Below are positions 33,049-40,607 of a DNA stretch of 64,000 nt, one piece after another. Source of the DNA: Burkholderia sp. 4M9327F10 (GTDB lineage: Bacteria > Pseudomonadota > Gammaproteobacteria > Burkholderiales > Burkholderiaceae); NCBI RefSeq assembly GCF_005503145.1, contig NZ_SCNV01000005.1, positions 186,001-250,000 of the forward strand. The letters are read 5' to 3'. The position numbers were made by a program, and so were the translations under genes. Below the pieces are notes generated by a model. That model was given only the letters and a program-made list of their open reading frames with translations. It made no database searches and was not told where the DNA came from. The stretch's first letter is position 1, and each line of letters opens with the position of its first letter.

Positions 33049-34563
33049 TCAGACCTCTTCGGCTTCGATAACTTCGGTGATGGCGTCAACCTGCGCACGG
33101 TCCATATGTGACGAAAGCGGTTCGTCGCTACCGGCATCGGCCGCCTGGTGGTAAGCGTCGATCGCGTTCGCAACCTGGACGTAGTTCAATCCGTGTGTCT
33201 TGGAAAGTCGAACGCGGAGGCTCGGATGCGCCTCTGCGTCGATGTTCCCTTCGAGTTTGGTGACGACTTCCGCCATGGTCGACCCAAACGACTGAACGGC
33301 GCGAATGCCGGCCACCGCGAGAGGCTCGAACTGGTCCTGCTCGCAAGCAGCGCGATAGATCGCGGAAGTGTCAACCCGGTCGGCTTGCAGCAAGCCCTTG
33401 ATTTCAGGAGTCGTCGTGATGACTTCAAGGAGCGCAACCTTGCCCTTCTTCACGCCATCCTTAACCTCCGTGATGGTATCTCCGAGATACATTCCGTTGG
33501 ACTTCAGCCAGAACTGCTCATCCCGGGTCAGCCTGCGGGTCGTGGGCACGCCTTCGTAGCGATCTATGAGCCGCTGCGCAACCACCAGTTTCAGCACCTG
33601 CGCGACACGGTACGCGTCGCGCACCTTGTCCTCGGTCAGATCAATGGAGCGGGAATACGTCTCGAAGCTGCTATTGGTGTGAAGCGTTGCAAGCACCAGA
33701 TGCCCCGTTTGCGCGGCCTGCAGGGCGATCTCCATCGTCTCCGAGTCGCGGATCTCGGCCACCATGATGATGTCCGGATCCTGACGCAGCGAAGAGCGCA
33801 ACGCTCGTTTGAACGTGATGTTGCCGCCAATCTGGACCTGCGTAATTGGCCCGTCGCCGCGAATAGCGATTTCCACCGGGTTCTCAATCGTGTGGATCGC
33901 CTTCTGCTCGTCGTTCAACCAGTCCAGCATCGCGTTGAGTAATGTGGTCTTCCCTGATCCTGTAGGGCCAGTCACGAGGATCAGTCCACTAGGCTCCGAA
34001 AGCGCGCGCAGGATCGTGCGAAGCAGCGCATAAGACAGACGAAGCTCATGGAGCTTTGGAGCGCGCTGCGGGTCGAGTAGCCGGCACTTGAACGAGAACC
34101 CGTTATAGGTCTTCGTGTATTCGACCCGCACGTCAACCATATACAACGATTCGCCCTCGAACGGTCGCAGGCCATGTTCGCGAGCGAACTCGGCCGGTAG
34201 CTCCAGCTCGAAACGGGTAGACGCGATTTCAGGGGTCGTGGCGCCTTGCGATGTACCAGTCAGCTGGAACATCTTGGTTTCCCAATGTCGGCCAATCGCC
34301 GCACCGTCGTATCTGAACTTGAAGTTCTTGAATCCGCCCGGAGTGCGGACATTCACAAACACGTCGGGCGAGTCCCTGTGGCCGCGCCCACTTATGTGGA
34401 CATCGGATGACTGCGTGACGATCGCCCACACGAATAGCTGGCGTATGGCCTGCTCGATGGGCGCATGCTCGCTTGAACCCTCCTTCACCATCATGATCGC
34501 CCTGCGCTGGTCAGGCGTCAGGGCATCCAGTCCCTTTACTGCAGGTAGATCTTTCTCGGCCAT
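33049..34563 (-). CDS. GspE/PilT-family secretion ATPase, 504 aa
   Basis: Hexameric traffic-ATPase family (T2SS, type IV pilus, VirB11/DotB). Q-S-S-D-V-H-I (about 51-57) is the N-terminal signature; Walker A is G-P-T-G-S-G-K-T (199-206), the Asp box is T-I-E-N-P-V-E (225-231), Walker B is D-P-D-I-I-M-V-A-E-I-R-D (262-273), and the His box is G-H-L-V-L-A-T-L-H-T (287-296). No tetracysteine zinc motif of GspE is seen, so PilT/DotB-like types fit best. F-type systems have no VirB11 homologue, so its presence in this transfer region is unusual. It is followed 1 base later by the DsbA-like gene. Confidence 0.88.
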   Translation of the reverse strand: MAEKDLPAVKGLDALTPDQRRAIMMVKEGSSEHAPIEQAIRQLFVWAIVTQSSDVHISGRGHRDSPDVFVNVRTPGGFKNFKFRYDGAAIGRHWETKMFQLTGTSQGATTPEIASTRFELELPAEFAREHGLRPFEGESLYMVDVRVEYTKTYNGFSFKCRLLDPQRAPKLHELRLSYALLRTILRALSEPSGLILVTGPTGSGKTTLLNAMLDWLNDEQKAIHTIENPVEIAIRGDGPITQVQIGGNITFKRALRSSLRQDPDIIMVAEIRDSETMEIALQAAQTGHLVLATLHTNSSFETYSRSIDLTEDKVRDAYRVAQVLKLVVAQRLIDRYEGVPTTRRLTRDEQFWLKSNGMYLGDTITEVKDGVKKGKVALLEVITTTPEIKGLLQADRVDTSAIYRAACEQDQFEPLAVAGIRAVQSFGSTMAEVVTKLEGNIDAEAHPSLRVRLSKTHGLNYVQVANAIDAYHQAADAGSDEPLSSHMDRAQVDAITEVIEAEEV

Positions 34564-34618
34564 CCTAGCCCCCGTTTACTGTTCTGACTCGTTAGGTTGT
34601 CGCGCTTTCGCCAAGCAC

Positions 34619-34658
34619 TCAAATATTGATTTGAGTCGGCAAGGGAACTGATTATAAT
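34619..34658 (+). promoter_or_regulatory. Promoter with operator-like inverted repeat
   Basis: TTGAGT (34631-34636), 16 bases, TATAAT (34653-34658): a strong sigma-70 promoter 28 bases before the next ATG. TCAAAT-ATTG-ATTTGA (34619-34634) is a perfect inverted repeat overlapping the -35 and resembles the TCAATATTGA palindromes at 2594 and 10930. Confidence 0.65.
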
Positions 34659-34686
34659 TTAACTATACCTAGCTCTCAACATAACG

Positions 34687-35871
34687 ATGCAGACCAATGT
34701 CCCGGGTGTTCGCCGTCCAGTCGCCATGTGCTCAAGCGCAGTCCTGGCCGCGCTATTCTGTACAGCGGCGTTTGCGCAAGGCATGCCGACGACGCCCGAG
34801 AGCGTGAAGGGCTTCGCCGAGTCAACGTTCAATTCAGAAGTCTTCAAAGGACTGGTACAGAACTACCAGCATCAAAATTCGGCGGTCGTCAATAGCGTGA
34901 ACGATCTCGCTGTCGCACAGGCCAAGGCTGCGCTGCCGAAAGCATCGGAATATGGCGACAGGATTCGCTACGGAACCCATAACGTTGTGACCAACGACGG
35001 AGAAACGATCGTTTCGTGGATGATCCAACTGACCGGCGCGAACGCCGCACAACGGAAAGACTTCCTGACAAGGCTTGCCAATCTGGCTTCCCAGCGCAAC
35101 CCTGAAGCAATGACCTTCGAGGGTTTTGTGTCCGAGTATGGTCTCTTCGGCGAACCGCAAAGCGTCCCGAAAGCTATGGACCTGTACCGGAACGCTGCGG
35201 CATTCAACTACCAGCCGGCGATCTACGATCTCGCCGTTGCCGCTGCGTATGGCAAGGGCCAACGCCCGGACGCCGGCACAGCGTCCGCGCTGATAAGTCA
35301 GGCTGCAGCCATCGCTCCGGATGCCTCATACCGTGTCTGTGGATTCGGCGCGTTCCTCAGCTATCGCCAGGGCGATCAGCAACGGGCGCTGACCTATACA
35401 AAATCTTGCTGGTCCGATCTCGCGGGCATTCCGAAAGCGCTGTACAACGATCAGGTCACACCGAATCAACGCGTCATGCTGCTGCGCGCCTCGATCGCGA
35501 CAGGCGTTGACGACGGCTACGGATTGCTCGCGCGCGTCACTCACGACGCCGGGCCAGAGCCGCAGTATCTCGCATGCAAATACATGCTGGTCGACAAATA
35601 CCGCCGCACGCTCAACGGCAACACGCTGAAGGACGATGCGGTGAGCTGCTACCGGCAGTCCGGTTCAGCACCTACTGATCCCAAAGAGGCACTTCTCAAG
35701 CTCAACACCGTCGTTCCGGGGATTATCGGGTTCGTGCCTACGGAGATCCGCGCGCTCGAAAAGTCGCGTGCTTCCAACAAGTTTCACTACGCGTGGAGCG
35801 TGCCGTACCTGCCGTTCCGTCAAGAGGACGTGGACCTCTTTTCACCATTCGTAAGTCATACAAAACAATAA
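34687..35871 (+). CDS. Exported Sel1/TPR-like protein, 394 aa
   Basis: Signal peptide (about 1-30). The middle contains helical repeat-like segments (G-E-P-Q-S-V-P-K-A-M-D-L-Y-R-N-A-A-A near residue 155, then Y-G-K-G-Q-R-P-D-A-G-T-A-S-A-L), reminiscent of Sel1-type repeats used for protein interaction. Four cysteines may pair. Periplasmic. First gene of a plus-strand operon leading to the TraN-like genes. Confidence 0.6.
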   Translation: MQTNVPGVRRPVAMCSSAVLAALFCTAAFAQGMPTTPESVKGFAESTFNSEVFKGLVQNYQHQNSAVVNSVNDLAVAQAKAALPKASEYGDRIRYGTHNVVTNDGETIVSWMIQLTGANAAQRKDFLTRLANLASQRNPEAMTFEGFVSEYGLFGEPQSVPKAMDLYRNAAAFNYQPAIYDLAVAAAYGKGQRPDAGTASALISQAAAIAPDASYRVCGFGAFLSYRQGDQQRALTYTKSCWSDLAGIPKALYNDQVTPNQRVMLLRASIATGVDDGYGLLARVTHDAGPEPQYLACKYMLVDKYRRTLNGNTLKDDAVSCYRQSGSAPTDPKEALLKLNTVVPGIIGFVPTEIRALEKSRASNKFHYAWSVPYLPFRQEDVDLFSPFVSHTKQ

Positions 35872-35884
35872 GGGCCAACAAGAA

Positions 35885-36433
35885 ATGAGACTGACCATCT
35901 CCGCACTGGCAGTGAGTGCCATTGCGCTCGTGCTACCGGCTGTTGGACACGCGGCTGACGACTCGCCAAAGAGCGTACTCACACAGGCTGTCGTAGACGG
36001 AAAGGCAAACGCGCCTCTTGACGACAACGGACAGTTTGCGGCCGCTATTGCGTCAATCAAGCAAAGGACGGGAAACGACGGTCCGGTAATGCTCTACGCC
36101 GCGCGCATCCTGACTTTCAAGGAACAGCCTCGATGCGGTCGCGTGGCGTACGTGATCGCACAGCCAAGCGCTCACCTTGCGTGGCCAGATATGGGCGGCC
36201 AGCTGAACATCTGCGAGGACGGCCAACCCCCGTTGCGCATGTGCGCCGGTCACCCGGACAAACTCGTATTGGCCAACAGCCTTTGCCCGGATAGGTCCAC
36301 GCCCGCGGACACCTCTGAGGTTACCGCAGCGATTCAGGCGGCTGTTGCGGGCGGCAGCATGACGCCAGAAGACGCATCGAAAATGGTTCGCCCGCAGCAT
36401 GACGGCGCTGCGCAAGGCGCAAAGGGGCAATAG
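35885..36433 (+). CDS. Exported hypothetical protein, 182 aa
   Basis: Signal peptide (about 1-22, G-H-A-A-D). Contains four or five cysteines (R-C-G-R, N-I-C-E-D, R-M-C-A-G, L-C-P-D) in the middle, consistent with a disulfide-bonded periplasmic protein. No family recognised. 13 bases after the preceding gene; 2 bases before the next. Confidence 0.55.
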   Translation: MRLTISALAVSAIALVLPAVGHAADDSPKSVLTQAVVDGKANAPLDDNGQFAAAIASIKQRTGNDGPVMLYAARILTFKEQPRCGRVAYVIAQPSAHLAWPDMGGQLNICEDGQPPLRMCAGHPDKLVLANSLCPDRSTPADTSEVTAAIQAAVAGGSMTPEDASKMVRPQHDGAAQGAKGQ

Positions 36434-36435
36434 AC

Positions 36436-37722
36436 ATGAGGCGTCTGCTACCATTACTCCTTGCACTCTGCGCGCCCGCCGTTTTCGCGCAAAGCGCTGC
36501 CGACGTGGCAAACGGGACAAGCTTCGCCAACTCGATCGCTCCTACCTCGCCCTCGCAGATAGTGAATCCGTCCGGGGTTAGCAGCGCTTGGTCAGGAAGC
36601 ACCACGACACCGACCACGGTACCGTCAGGCTTCGCCGGTTTCTCCAACCCGAACACGTCATCCTCCGCGTTGACCGCGGCAAAGTCCGGCAGTCTGACTG
36701 CGCTCGGGAATCAGGCTCAGATCGATTGCGCGAGTTACACGCCAGGCAGCGACCCGTACCAGAACCAGTATTGCGCTGCCGTGAACTTCTTGAACAACCA
36801 GTGCATGCAGCCAACGACGGGCGAAGCGTCCGTCCTGGGAAAGACTGGCACGGTGCAAGGCACCTCCGCAAACTGCGCGGGTACATACGGCGCCGGTCAG
36901 TCTCAGTTCGGTTACGGCAATCAGGTCACGCCCAGCGATCCGATTTTCTCGGGAACGCAAAATCTCGGCAACACTGCGTCGAACACGCTTACCCAGACGT
37001 GCTCTACCCAAACCGTCGTGACAACGCCGGCTCAGTACGCGACCAATACCTGCATTGTCTCCACCGATGAAGAAGACAACACGTGCTCTCAATATCTGAA
37101 CACGACGATCACCAACTCGATCAATCAGGCATTGTCGACCACGAGCTGCCCCGATGGCGGCACGCTGCAGGCCGGTGTATGCGTGCATACCATTAACTAC
37201 AACCCTACGATTTCCTGCCCGGCCGGCTATATCCAAGACAACGTGAATGAGTGCATCCAGTATTCGCAACTGGCGGGCACTCCCTATTGCCCGGGTGGCA
37301 CTACGGAAAACCATACGAACAACGGCACGATGCTGTGCCTCGCGCCTCAATTTAGTAATGGGTGCCCGGCTTCCTATGCCGGCATGCCGCTTGAGGCCAT
37401 TGTTTTCTCGTTAGGGGGCACGTGTCTCGGTGACTACCTGCCGCTGCAATCGTGCCCGTCTGGCTACACGTGGGACGGGTCGGCCTGCACGCAGACCAAT
37501 ACCGTAGGCGTTACCTACAGCTGCCCGAGTGGTGGATCGCTGCAGGGACAGACCTGCGTTTCGTCCACCACTACATCGTCCACAACCACGTACAGCTGCC
37601 CGACCGGTCAGACGTTAAACGGCACGAACTGCATCCAGAAAACCGTCACGACGAGCTGGACCGACACGTGCGGAACCTACGAGAAGAGCGCCGGTGTTTC
37701 CCTTGGGGTGCCACAAAATTGA
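36436..37722 (+). CDS. Cys-rich exported protein, TraN N-terminal half-like, 428 aa
   Basis: Signal peptide (about 1-17), a Ser/Thr/Asn-rich region, then many C-P-x-G units (S-C-P-D-G-G-T-L-Q-A-G-V-C, Y-S-C-P-S-G-G-S-L, Y-S-C-P-T-G-Q-T-L-N-G-T-N-C) as found in the middle of large TraN adhesins. It lacks the C-terminal TraN domain, which is encoded by the next gene; the two overlap by 4 bases (ATTGA). Probably an outer-membrane-associated mating-pair stabilising component. Confidence 0.72.
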   Translation: MRRLLPLLLALCAPAVFAQSAADVANGTSFANSIAPTSPSQIVNPSGVSSAWSGSTTTPTTVPSGFAGFSNPNTSSSALTAAKSGSLTALGNQAQIDCASYTPGSDPYQNQYCAAVNFLNNQCMQPTTGEASVLGKTGTVQGTSANCAGTYGAGQSQFGYGNQVTPSDPIFSGTQNLGNTASNTLTQTCSTQTVVTTPAQYATNTCIVSTDEEDNTCSQYLNTTITNSINQALSTTSCPDGGTLQAGVCVHTINYNPTISCPAGYIQDNVNECIQYSQLAGTPYCPGGTTENHTNNGTMLCLAPQFSNGCPASYAGMPLEAIVFSLGGTCLGDYLPLQSCPSGYTWDGSACTQTNTVGVTYSCPSGGSLQGQTCVSSTTTSSTTTYSCPTGQTLNGTNCIQKTVTTSWTDTCGTYEKSAGVSLGVPQN

Positions 37723-39146
37723 AAACGCTAAATCTCGCGTCTTCGCTGACGCTTTGGCGCGCACTGGCCGTGATCGTGTGTGTGCTGTCGCTGGCTCATG
37801 CTCCACGTGCGCAGAGTCAGGAAACCTATGCAGCGGGTGCCTGCTCCCAAATCCCGGGCTCACAAACGTGCATCGACACTACACCCTGCAAGACAGATTC
37901 GAACGGTCAGCAGGTGTGTCTCTCAACCGCTTCCCTGCCATCGGGCGCGCTGGCCGTTCCCTATAGCTGCTGGCAATATTCGTATCAATACGCCTGCACG
38001 GGCACGACGACGGACACGTGCGCGCAGTATCGGAACAACTCTGCCTGCGGCGTCAAAGGTAGCGTCTGTAACGACACGATCGCTGAGACCGGACAGTGCG
38101 ATGAGTGGACGTATACGTACTCATGTTTGACGCAGGCACAGCAGACCGCGCAGCAAATGAGCTGCACCAGTGGCCTCTTTAACGACGGAGGGTTCACGAC
38201 GCCGCCTAATAACAACAATTCGTTCGCACGTGGCGCCCTCGGTCTGGAAATCACTGGCGAAGGCCAGACCTACACGGACGGAAACAGCATCTTCGCTGGA
38301 GTCTCCGAGAGTTGCCGGAAGGGATATGAAGGGATCCAGAACTGCTGCAAGAGCACGCCGGGCGGCCAGACCAATTCGGCCGTCATGAGTGTGGCGATCG
38401 GTGCGGCCGCGTCCGTTGTCAAATACGCCGGTGAGAAGGCAATCGACATGGCCTCGCCTTATGTCTTTGACGCCATGTACTCGAACGGCATTTTCTCGCA
38501 GGCGCTGACAGAGAACTTCACGACGGCGTTTTCGATGAATGCCGCCGATGGCGGCGGTACGCTAGGGACAAGTCTGGCGACGAACGGCCTTTCTGTCGGC
38601 GCTTACGGCTTCACGGTCGGCACCGGCACGATGTCCGCCGGTGTGTTGGGCGGCAACATGGAACTGGCGTCCTTCGGTTCAGATGGCTACCTCGCTTTTA
38701 ACCCGTACGTTTTCGCTGCAATGGTCGCGATCCAGGTGATCGAACACCTTGCGCAGTGCTCGCAGTCGGAACAGTTACTCGCGCTGCACAAGGGATCAGG
38801 CCTGAGCACCTACATTAACGAAACGTGCGCAAAGAGCGTGCTGGGCTCCTGTGTTCAGTACGTCGACAACTACTGCTCCTTTAACTCGCTGCTTGCAGAG
38901 ATCATCAACATCCAGGGCAAAACCCAGCTGGGTCTACCGCTCGCCGGATGTAGCGGATTGTCGCCCGCACAGATCAGTGCGATCGACTTCACCAAGATCG
39001 ACTTCAGCGCTTTCACGTCGCAGATGATGAATCAGGCACTTTCGAACCTGCCGACGAACATCAGCGGCAACTACAACCCTATCGAGCAAAACAGCTCAAA
39101 CGGCACCGCGCAAAAAGCCGGTTCATCGGTTCTTCCTACCTACTAA
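37719..39146 (+). CDS. traN: TraN C-terminal-domain protein, mating-pair stabilisation, 475 aa
   Basis: Has its own signal peptide (L-A-V-I-V-C-V-L-S-L-A-H-A, about 15-32). The C-terminal third carries the TraN hallmarks: C-S-Q-S-E-Q-L-L-A-L-H-K-G-S-G-L, C-A-K-S-V-L-G-S-C-V-Q-Y, Y-C-S-F-N-S-L-L-A-E-I-I-N-I-Q-G, and the closing I-D-F-T-K-I-D-F. TraN is the outer-membrane adhesin that contacts recipient porins. Start is a TTG overlapping the preceding stop; the frame is open further upstream but inside the previous gene. Confidence 0.82.
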   Translation: MKTLNLASSLTLWRALAVIVCVLSLAHAPRAQSQETYAAGACSQIPGSQTCIDTTPCKTDSNGQQVCLSTASLPSGALAVPYSCWQYSYQYACTGTTTDTCAQYRNNSACGVKGSVCNDTIAETGQCDEWTYTYSCLTQAQQTAQQMSCTSGLFNDGGFTTPPNNNNSFARGALGLEITGEGQTYTDGNSIFAGVSESCRKGYEGIQNCCKSTPGGQTNSAVMSVAIGAAASVVKYAGEKAIDMASPYVFDAMYSNGIFSQALTENFTTAFSMNAADGGGTLGTSLATNGLSVGAYGFTVGTGTMSAGVLGGNMELASFGSDGYLAFNPYVFAAMVAIQVIEHLAQCSQSEQLLALHKGSGLSTYINETCAKSVLGSCVQYVDNYCSFNSLLAEIINIQGKTQLGLPLAGCSGLSPAQISAIDFTKIDFSAFTSQMMNQALSNLPTNISGNYNPIEQNSSNGTAQKAGSSVLPTY

Positions 39147-39160
39147 ACCGCCAGATAACC

Positions 39161-39496
39161 ATGACGAACACTAAACAGCTTATTCGCAAGGCCCTGATCG
39201 TGATCGGTTCGATCGCGCTTGTCGCTTCCCTCGGATTCTCCGGAGTGATGTACCTCGGAAACAGGTCGCTCGAAAGGACGAACAAGCAGCAGTCCGACAA
39301 GCTCGCCAAACTCGACAAACAGGTCGTGGATCTGAGCCGGACGAAAAAGGACGATGAGACGCAGCTCGCGTCGATGCGCGACCAGCTCCAGACCATGCAG
39401 CCCGACTACGACAAGCTCAAGCAAAGCGTCGGAGCGTTTGCAACGCAGGCCGCGGCATGCGAGACCATCAGGCAGTCGCTGAACATCAAGAGCTAG
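39161..39496 (+). CDS. Membrane-anchored coiled-coil protein, 111 aa
   Basis: N-terminal helix (about 12-33) anchors a long predicted coiled coil (about 36-92; L-E-R-T-N-K-Q-Q-S-D-K-L-A-K-L-D-K-Q-V). Single-pass with periplasmic coil is likely. No family recognised; possibly a spacer or assembly factor like F TraP-type small proteins. Confidence 0.55.
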   Translation: MTNTKQLIRKALIVIGSIALVASLGFSGVMYLGNRSLERTNKQQSDKLAKLDKQVVDLSRTKKDDETQLASMRDQLQTMQPDYDKLKQSVGAFATQAAACETIRQSLNIKS

Positions 39497-39505
39497 GAGA
39501 CAGGA

Positions 39506-40417
39506 ATGAAGCGATCAAGGTTCGTGGCGTCGATCTGCGTTGCCATCGCTGCCCTGGGAGCATCGGCTGCGCATGCGCAGCCGGTAGAACTCGATACGGA
39601 CGCAGCGCACATCATCGTGGTACGCCCAATCGACATGTGGTCCGGCGACACGTCGACGCTAGACGCAACGCTGGCCGCTGTGCGTGAACGCAAGGTATCG
39701 TACGATGTAAAGCTCGACGGCACGCGCTATCGCGGTAGCCCGCTCGTCCTGCAGGGCGTGAGCGACAATCCCGTCACGCTCGGTGTGGAGTCGGCCTTGA
39801 AGGAACGCGACACCAACCTCGTCAGGAACGGTGCGTACCTGTTTCATGTGCTGGACTACACCGCGCTGGCTCCCGCCGACTACCCGCTCTTTGCCAAAGC
39901 GCAGGTCGAGTACTACACGCAGTTCGTTCTTCGCCAAGGCGATCCGCGGACGTTGCCGGGCAGCGTCCGGGTTCGCAACTTTGTGGGTAATGTGCTCTCG
40001 GTGGGGGCGTTGTTCATTCCCGCTCACGCTTTGGGCGCTGGCATGGGAGCGCAGGTTATGGCCAACTCCGGGCTTGCGGAGGATATCGGAAACATCCCCC
40101 GACCGGCGCGGTCGGTGTTGACGCCCTCAGCGCTGCCGGCACTCGACCCCAGCGTCTACAAGGAAATCGACGTTCGACGCGTTGAGTTCAAGCCGGACAC
40201 GCCCGGCGAAATCATCATCGCGTACAAGGCTGACAAGACACCGCAGGCCGAGCAGGACGCACTGATCAAGGCGATCGTCTCTGTGACGGGCGCCGATACC
40301 ACCCCCGAGGCTGTAGAACAGTCACGCCAACGGGATTTTGAGAAACGCGTCGCCATTTGGGACGCATGTGTAGCTGATGGAAAATGCCAAAAGGAGGCAT
40401 CTAATGACTCAAAGTGA
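39506..40417 (+). CDS. Exported hypothetical protein, 303 aa
   Basis: Signal peptide (about 1-24, A-H-A-Q-P), a beta-rich first domain, a hydrophobic segment near residues 153-180 that could contact membrane, and a helical C-terminus with two cysteines. Strong AGGAGA ribosome site. No family recognised. Periplasmic transfer-related role is inferred only from position. Confidence 0.52.
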   Translation: MKRSRFVASICVAIAALGASAAHAQPVELDTDAAHIIVVRPIDMWSGDTSTLDATLAAVRERKVSYDVKLDGTRYRGSPLVLQGVSDNPVTLGVESALKERDTNLVRNGAYLFHVLDYTALAPADYPLFAKAQVEYYTQFVLRQGDPRTLPGSVRVRNFVGNVLSVGALFIPAHALGAGMGAQVMANSGLAEDIGNIPRPARSVLTPSALPALDPSVYKEIDVRRVEFKPDTPGEIIIAYKADKTPQAEQDALIKAIVSVTGADTTPEAVEQSRQRDFEKRVAIWDACVADGKCQKEASNDSK

Positions 40418-40535
40418 CAACGCAAAAAAAGAAACGTTTGGCCAGAAGTTTGCGAAGAAGAATGGCTGGATCACGTGGGTGGCATTTGCCGCGATCGCGG
40501 TCGTTGCCGTAATCTCCCTCGTGCAACATCACTAG
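40404..40535 (+). CDS. Single-pass membrane peptide, 43 aa
   Basis: ATG at 40404 lies 6 bases after AAGGAGGC and overlaps the 3' end of the previous gene. The product has a Lys-rich N-terminus (K-K-E-T-F-G-Q-K-F-A-K-K-N-G-W) and one hydrophobic helix (V-A-F-A-A-I-A-V-V-A-V-I-S-L-V, about 26-40). It is the last gene before a strong terminator. Confidence 0.6.
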   Translation: MTQSDNAKKETFGQKFAKKNGWITWVAFAAIAVVAVISLVQHH

Positions 40536-40550
40536 GCGTTGGAAGACCAA

Positions 40551-40586
40551 AAAAACGGCCCGCTGCGATTCGAGCGGGCCGTTTTT
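40551..40586. terminator. Bidirectional intrinsic terminator
   Basis: AACGGCCCGCT pairs with AGCGGGCCGTT around an 8-base loop, with T-run on one side and A-run on the other. Ends the plus-strand traN operon and the minus-strand traD-traI operon. Confidence 0.9.
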
Positions 40587-40607
40587 CATTAGAGCGTCGA
40601 GTAACGA

